Assembly: GCA_029256185.1 (NCBI GenBank)
Contig: JAQSYI010000008.1
Coordinates: 240,741-304,740, forward strand
DNA length: 64,000 nt
Reading direction: 5' to 3'
Origin: Paenibacillaceae bacterium
GTDB lineage: Bacteria; Bacillota; Bacilli; Paenibacillales; NBRC-103111
Positions 61,276-64,000 of the stretch are shown piece by piece (the first letter of the stretch is position 1; each line of letters opens with the position of its first letter). The notes under the pieces were generated by a model that was not told where the DNA came from, did no database searches, and worked only from the letters and a program-made list of their open reading frames with translations. The position numbers were made by a program, and so were the translations under genes.

Positions 61276-62091
61276 TTAGTTCGCTTGCTCCATCACGCGG
61301 CAGCGCACTTGGCTGGGGGCAATGCCGAACTGTTTTTTGAACAGTCTGCTGAAATAATACGCGTCCTGATAGCCCACGGACTCGGCTATCTCCTTGACAC
61401 TGCAGGAGGTGGACAGGAACAGCTTGTAGGACTGCTTCATTCTGTAGCCAATGAGGTAATCAATGGGACTGATTCCTGTGTATTTCTTGAATACCTCGGA
61501 AAAGTATTTGGGACACATCCCGTAACGGCTGGCCAGATCGCACAAAGTATGCTGGCGCATATAGTGGAACTCGATATATCCCCTGGCCTCCTCCACAATG
61601 GCATGCGTTTCCGTTTTCTTGATGCTCTTGGCCGCGCTGAACACCTCCGACAGAATGGAGTACACCAGCGTTTTCGCCTGAAACTTGGAGTAGTTGTCAG
61701 GCTTGTCGGATGCCTTGACCAGCATCTTAAGCAGGGCAATCATATTGGGATTGGAGCCGATCTCCATCTCAAAAGCACGGTGCATGTACCCGCTGGTTTC
61801 CCGGTTATGATGATAGTACATAATGTAGAAATGCAGCGGCTTGTCCGTTATATTACCGGAGGTCAGCCATTTGCCGGGGCAGCCGTGGATCACCATACCG
61901 GGACGGAATTGGAAGGGTTGGCCATCCAGCTTGAAATACCCCTCTCCCTGCACCGGGAAGAGAAATGCGGAGATATTGGTCATGTAGCCAGGCTCCACAA
62001 AACCGACGGGATGCTTGCGGTAATGCGCGGGCAAAATCATAAAGGGCTGACTCGTGTACTCTTCAATCATATCGTTTATGTTGATTTCCAC
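61276..62091 (-). CDS. AraC-family regulator, Btr-like
   Basis: 271 residues from GTG 62091, with AGAGGAGG 7 bases upstream. The first 130 residues are a cupin-like sensor (FLFPVQGEGYFKLDG), the last 100 an AraC DNA-binding domain (LCDLASRYGMCPKYFSEVFKKYTG; VGYQDAYYFSRLFKKQFGIAPSQ). It lies between fur and the uptake genes and probably activates them when siderophore is present, like Btr in Bacillus, though it lacks Btr's binding-protein domain. Confidence 0.9.
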   Translation of the reverse strand: MEININDMIEEYTSQPFMILPAHYRKHPVGFVEPGYMTNISAFLFPVQGEGYFKLDGQPFQFRPGMVIHGCPGKWLTSGNITDKPLHFYIMYYHHNRETSGYMHRAFEMEIGSNPNMIALLKMLVKASDKPDNYSKFQAKTLVYSILSEVFSAAKSIKKTETHAIVEEARGYIEFHYMRQHTLCDLASRYGMCPKYFSEVFKKYTGISPIDYLIGYRMKQSYKLFLSTSCSVKEIAESVGYQDAYYFSRLFKKQFGIAPSQVRCRVMEQAN

Positions 62092-62116
62092 AGCATGACC
62101 TCCTCTCATTGGCGGA

Positions 62117-62563
62117 TTAATTCCGGCAATTGCTGCACCGGCCGTAAAATTGCAAGGTATGATTCGTAATGGAGAAGGCATATTGCTGCTCCACCTTAAG
62201 CTCCAACTCGTCGAGCAAATCCTCCTCCATATCTATGACCCTTCCGCATTCTTCGCATATGAGGTGATGGTGGTTATGGGAGACACTGGTATGACAGCAG
62301 GCCTCATAGCGGGTCACACCGTCCCCAATCTCCAGGCGGTGGACCATCCCCAGCTCCAACAGCAGATGAAGTGTCCGGTGAACGGTAGATTTGCCCATAT
62401 CGGGATCAATTTCACGCATATGCCGAAATACCTCATCCGTAGTCAGATGGGTATTCCTGTGCTCCCACAAAAAATCCGCAATAGCCTGACGCTGCTCCGT
62501 GTACCGGTAGCCACGCTCATGAAATTGCTGCTTCAAATCAACCGTGCCCAGATTGCTTCCCAT
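62117..62563 (-). CDS. fur: Ferric uptake regulator Fur
   Basis: 148 residues from ATG 62563 (GGAGGG upstream). A winged helix (RYTEQRQAIADFL, STVHRTLHLL) is followed by the metal-binding histidines HTSVSHNHHHLIC and the two CxxC zinc motifs CEEC and CSNC. With iron it represses uptake genes. Fur, rather than Zur or PerR, is supported by the location within siderophore genes. The AraC gene starts 26 bases later, so they are cotranscribed. Confidence 0.9.
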   Translation of the reverse strand: MGSNLGTVDLKQQFHERGYRYTEQRQAIADFLWEHRNTHLTTDEVFRHMREIDPDMGKSTVHRTLHLLLELGMVHRLEIGDGVTRYEACCHTSVSHNHHHLICEECGRVIDMEEDLLDELELKVEQQYAFSITNHTLQFYGRCSNCRN

Positions 62564-62611
62564 AACACCCTCCTGCAGAGTGATCTTCCTCTTGCGCATC
62601 TCCACACGTTA

Positions 62612-62628
62612 TTGAACTTTAATTTCAA
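62612..62628 (-). promoter_or_regulatory. Palindrome upstream of fur, possible Fur autoregulation site
   Basis: TTGAACTTTAATTTCAA has TTGAA/TTCAA arms and shares ATTTCAAT with the site upstream of operon 2. TATAAT lies next to it on the minus strand. The assignment is inference. Confidence 0.4.
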
Positions 62629-62702
62629 TTATAACAAATCTTTCTGTCAACGGTATGACGTATTTATGCATTTTTTCCAAACCAACTGTCCATTGCCGAC
62701 CA

Positions 62703-62732
62703 AAAAAGAAGCCGGGAAATGGGCTTCTTTTT
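62703..62732. terminator. Hairpin between fur and the tRNA cluster
   Basis: AAAAAGAAGCC pairs with GGCTTCTTTTT, with A and T runs on both sides; it can act in both directions. Confidence 0.75.
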
Positions 62733-62783
62733 TTGCAGGTGATGAATGCTGCCCGGAAGCAGTCAATCAATATTTTTTTGCAA

Positions 62784-62812
62784 GAAAAAAACCCTTGTGC
62801 TACAAGGGCTTT
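62784..62812 (-). terminator. Terminator of the rRNA-tRNA operon
   Basis: CCCTTGT/ACAAGGG stem with a short loop is followed on the minus strand by seven T. It lies 17 bases after tRNA-Gly. Confidence 0.88.
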
Positions 62813-62827
62813 TGACTCTGTGAGTTA

Positions 62828-62898
62828 AGCGGGTGATGGGAATCGAACCCACGCTATTAGCTTGGAAGGCTAAAGTTCTACCATTGAACTACACCCGC
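62828..62898 (-). tRNA. tRNA-Gly (TCC)
   Basis: Cloverleaf with acceptor GCGGGTG/CACCCGC, GGTTCGATTC-type T arm and anticodon loop CTTCCAA. CCA is not encoded. Confidence 0.93.
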
Positions 62899-62905
62899 AA
62901 AAATA

Positions 62906-62982
62906 TGGTCGGGACGACACGATTTGAACATGCGACCCCCTGGTCCCAAACCAGGTGCTCTACCAAGCTGAGCTACGTCCCG
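62906..62982 (-). tRNA. tRNA-Pro (TGG)
   Basis: Acceptor CGGGACG/CGTCCCG, anticodon loop TTTGGGA, CCA encoded. Confidence 0.93.
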
Positions 62983-63002
62983 ACAGTATTAGAAGTACTA
63001 AG

Positions 63003-63076
63003 CGCGCCCTGAGAGATTCGAACTCCCGGCCTTTTGATTCGTAGTCAAACGCTCTATCCAGCTGAGCTAAGGGCGC
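63003..63076 (-). tRNA. tRNA-Arg (ACG)
   Basis: Acceptor GCGCCC/GGGCGC, anticodon loop CTACGAA. A34 is expected to become inosine. CCA not encoded. Confidence 0.93.
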
Positions 63077-63082
63077 ATATAT

Positions 63083-63157
63083 TGGAGCGGACGAAGGGAT
63101 TCGAACCCTCGACCCTCGCCTTGGCAAGGCGATGCTCTACCACTGAGCCACGTCCGC
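63083..63157 (-). tRNA. tRNA-Gly (GCC)
   Basis: Acceptor GCGGACG/CGTCCGC, anticodon loop TTGCCAA, CCA encoded. Confidence 0.93.
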
Positions 63158-63173
63158 AATTTCAAAAATCTTA

Positions 63174-63253
63174 TGCGCGTGGAGGGACTTGAACCCCCAC
63201 GGTCGCCCGCTAGATCCTAAGTCTAGTGCGTCTGCCAATTCCGCCACACGCGC
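63174..63253 (-). tRNA. tRNA-Leu (TAG)
   Basis: Acceptor GCGCGTG/CACGCGC, anticodon loop CTTAGGA, long variable arm as expected for leucine. CCA not encoded. Confidence 0.92.
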
Positions 63254-63263
63254 ATAATATTAG

Positions 63264-63339
63264 TGGTGAGCCATGTAGGACTCGAACCTACGACACCCTG
63301 ATTAAAAGTCAGGTGCTCTACCAGCTGAGCTAATGGCTC
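63264..63339 (-). tRNA. tRNA-Lys (TTT)
   Basis: Acceptor GAGCCAT/ATGGCTC, anticodon loop CTTTTAA, CCA encoded. Confidence 0.93.
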
Positions 63340-63348
63340 GTAAAAGAA

Positions 63349-63420
63349 CTGGGGATCTAGGATTCGAACCTAGGAATGACGGAGTCAAAGTCCGTTGCCT
63401 TACCGCTTGGCTAATCCCCA
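63349..63420 (-). tRNA. tRNA-Gln (TTG)
   Basis: Acceptor TGGGGAT/ATCCCCA, anticodon loop CTTTGAC. CCA not encoded. Confidence 0.93.
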
Positions 63421-63475
63421 TTATTTTCGGAACCAGAAGGGTAATCACCACAGTCTTGCACTTCATGAATAGAAG

Positions 63476-63551
63476 TGGTGGGCGCTGACGGGATCGAACC
63501 GCCGACCCTCTGCTTGTAAGGCAGATGCTCTCCCGGCTGAGCTAAGCGCCC
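63476..63551 (-). tRNA. tRNA-Val (TAC)
   Basis: Acceptor GGGCGCT/AGCGCCC, anticodon loop CTTACAA, CCA encoded. Confidence 0.93.
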
Positions 63552-63558
63552 GGGAAAA

Positions 63559-63630
63559 TGACCCGTAGGGGAATCGAACCCCTGTTACCTCCGTGAAAGG
63601 GAGGTGTCTTAACCGCTTGACCAACGGGCC
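63559..63630 (-). tRNA. tRNA-Glu (TTC)
   Basis: Acceptor GGCCCGT/ACGGGTC with one G-U pair, anticodon loop CTTTCAC. CCA not encoded. Confidence 0.93.
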
Positions 63631-63636
63631 ATACAA

Positions 63637-63709
63637 AGCTTCCAACCGGAATCGAACCGGTGACCTCATCCTTACCATGGATGCACTCTACCTACTGAGC
63701 TATGGAAGC
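63637..63709 (-). tRNA. tRNA-Thr (GGT)
   Basis: Acceptor GCTTCCA/TGGAAGC, anticodon stem CATCC/GGATG with loop ATGGTAA. CCA not encoded. Confidence 0.9.
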
Positions 63710-63715
63710 AAGGTA

Positions 63716-63788
63716 CTCCCCGAGCAGGACTCGAACCTGCGACAACTCGATTAACAGTCGAGTGCTCTACCGACTGAGCTATCAGGGA
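63716..63788 (-). tRNA. tRNA-Asn (GTT)
   Basis: Acceptor TCCCTGA/TCGGGGA with one G-U pair, anticodon loop CTGTTAA. CCA not encoded. It is the first tRNA after the 23S rRNA. Confidence 0.92.
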
Positions 63789-63905
63789 ATATTACCTACA
63801 GGACTGCTTGCGCCCTGAAAACCGGATGCGAAACGAGGTCACCGATAACCTCTTGTGTGTTCTTATGTCCCCCTGAAGCTTGCGCTCCACTTTTTGGGGT
63901 CTAGA

Positions 63906-64000
63906 TTAAGCCCTCGACCGATTAGTATTCGTCAGCTCCACGTGTTGCCACGCTTCCACCCCGAACCTATCTACCTCGTCGTCTTCAAGGGGTCTTACAT
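63906..64000 (-). rRNA. 23S ribosomal RNA, 3' end (partial)
   Basis: On the minus strand the sequence shows the conserved 23S end: GTGGAGCTGACGAATACTAA, then TCGGTCGAGGGCTTAA. The gene continues beyond the window. The 117 bases between it and tRNA-Asn contain the usual 23S-downstream processing motif (CATCCGGTTTTCAGGG) but no 5S rRNA. Confidence 0.95.

Overview
The window looks like a chromosomal segment of a spore-forming Bacillota close to Paenibacillus. I infer this from the gene order sigW-rsiW-cdaA-cdaR-glmM-glmS with a glmS ribozyme, LplB/YtcP-type sugar permeases beside a membrane-bound AraC sensor, an S-layer-anchored lyase, many strong Shine-Dalgarno sites with GTG/TTG starts, and mini-palindromes between genes. 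Apart from a low-GC stretch at about 36.0-39.2 kb, base composition looks even.

Layout. 1-6.0 kb: edge of a membrane protein, a radical SAM enzyme (minus), then a plus-strand group with a small cysteine-free protein, two glycosyltransferases and an Asp-box beta-propeller. 6.1-9.4 kb: Lgt and a DUF2157/GDYXXLXY membrane protein. 9.4-10.3 kb: a decayed region with a nucleoside hydrolase remnant and several repeat families. 10.3-35.9 kb: a carbohydrate (probably uronate-containing polysaccharide) region with a broken heparinase II/III-like gene, an FAD oxidoreductase, a LacI regulator with three operators, a beta-helix lyase-like protein, a hydroxyacid dehydrogenase, a Gfo/Idh/MocA oxidoreductase, a GH63-like glycosidase, an AraC regulator, a 1606-residue SLH-anchored PL6-type lyase, and a sugar ABC importer facing a transmembrane AraC sensor. 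A DUF1294 protein and a metallophosphatase sit inside it. 36.0-39.2 kb: AT-rich island with a divergent zincin/ribbon-helix-helix pair and an orphan 384-residue protein. 39.2-47.7 kb: glmS (with ribozyme), a zinc-ribbon protein, glmM, cdaR, cdaA, rsiW, sigW, all minus: cell-wall precursor synthesis, c-di-AMP and envelope stress. 47.8-51.7 kb: EamA transporter and PEP carboxylase. 52.0-62.6 kb: ferric-siderophore uptake, with two binding proteins, two permease pairs, one ATPase, two tandem esterases, an AraC regulator and Fur. 62.8-64.0 kb: eleven tRNA genes and the 3' end of a 23S rRNA, all minus.

How the parts work together. In the polysaccharide region, extracellular lyase and importer would feed oligosaccharides to intracellular glycosidase, lyase and oxidoreductases, under LacI and two AraC-type regulators; the substrate is not proven by sequence. 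In the siderophore region, two binding-protein/permease systems appear to share one ATPase, the esterases would release iron from a tri-ester siderophore, and Fur sites sit at the promoters. No siderophore biosynthesis genes are present. The most striking local structure is the 187-bp space between the zincin and the ribbon-helix-helix gene, where two consensus-like divergent promoters are each overlapped by a copy of the same 16-17-bp repeat.
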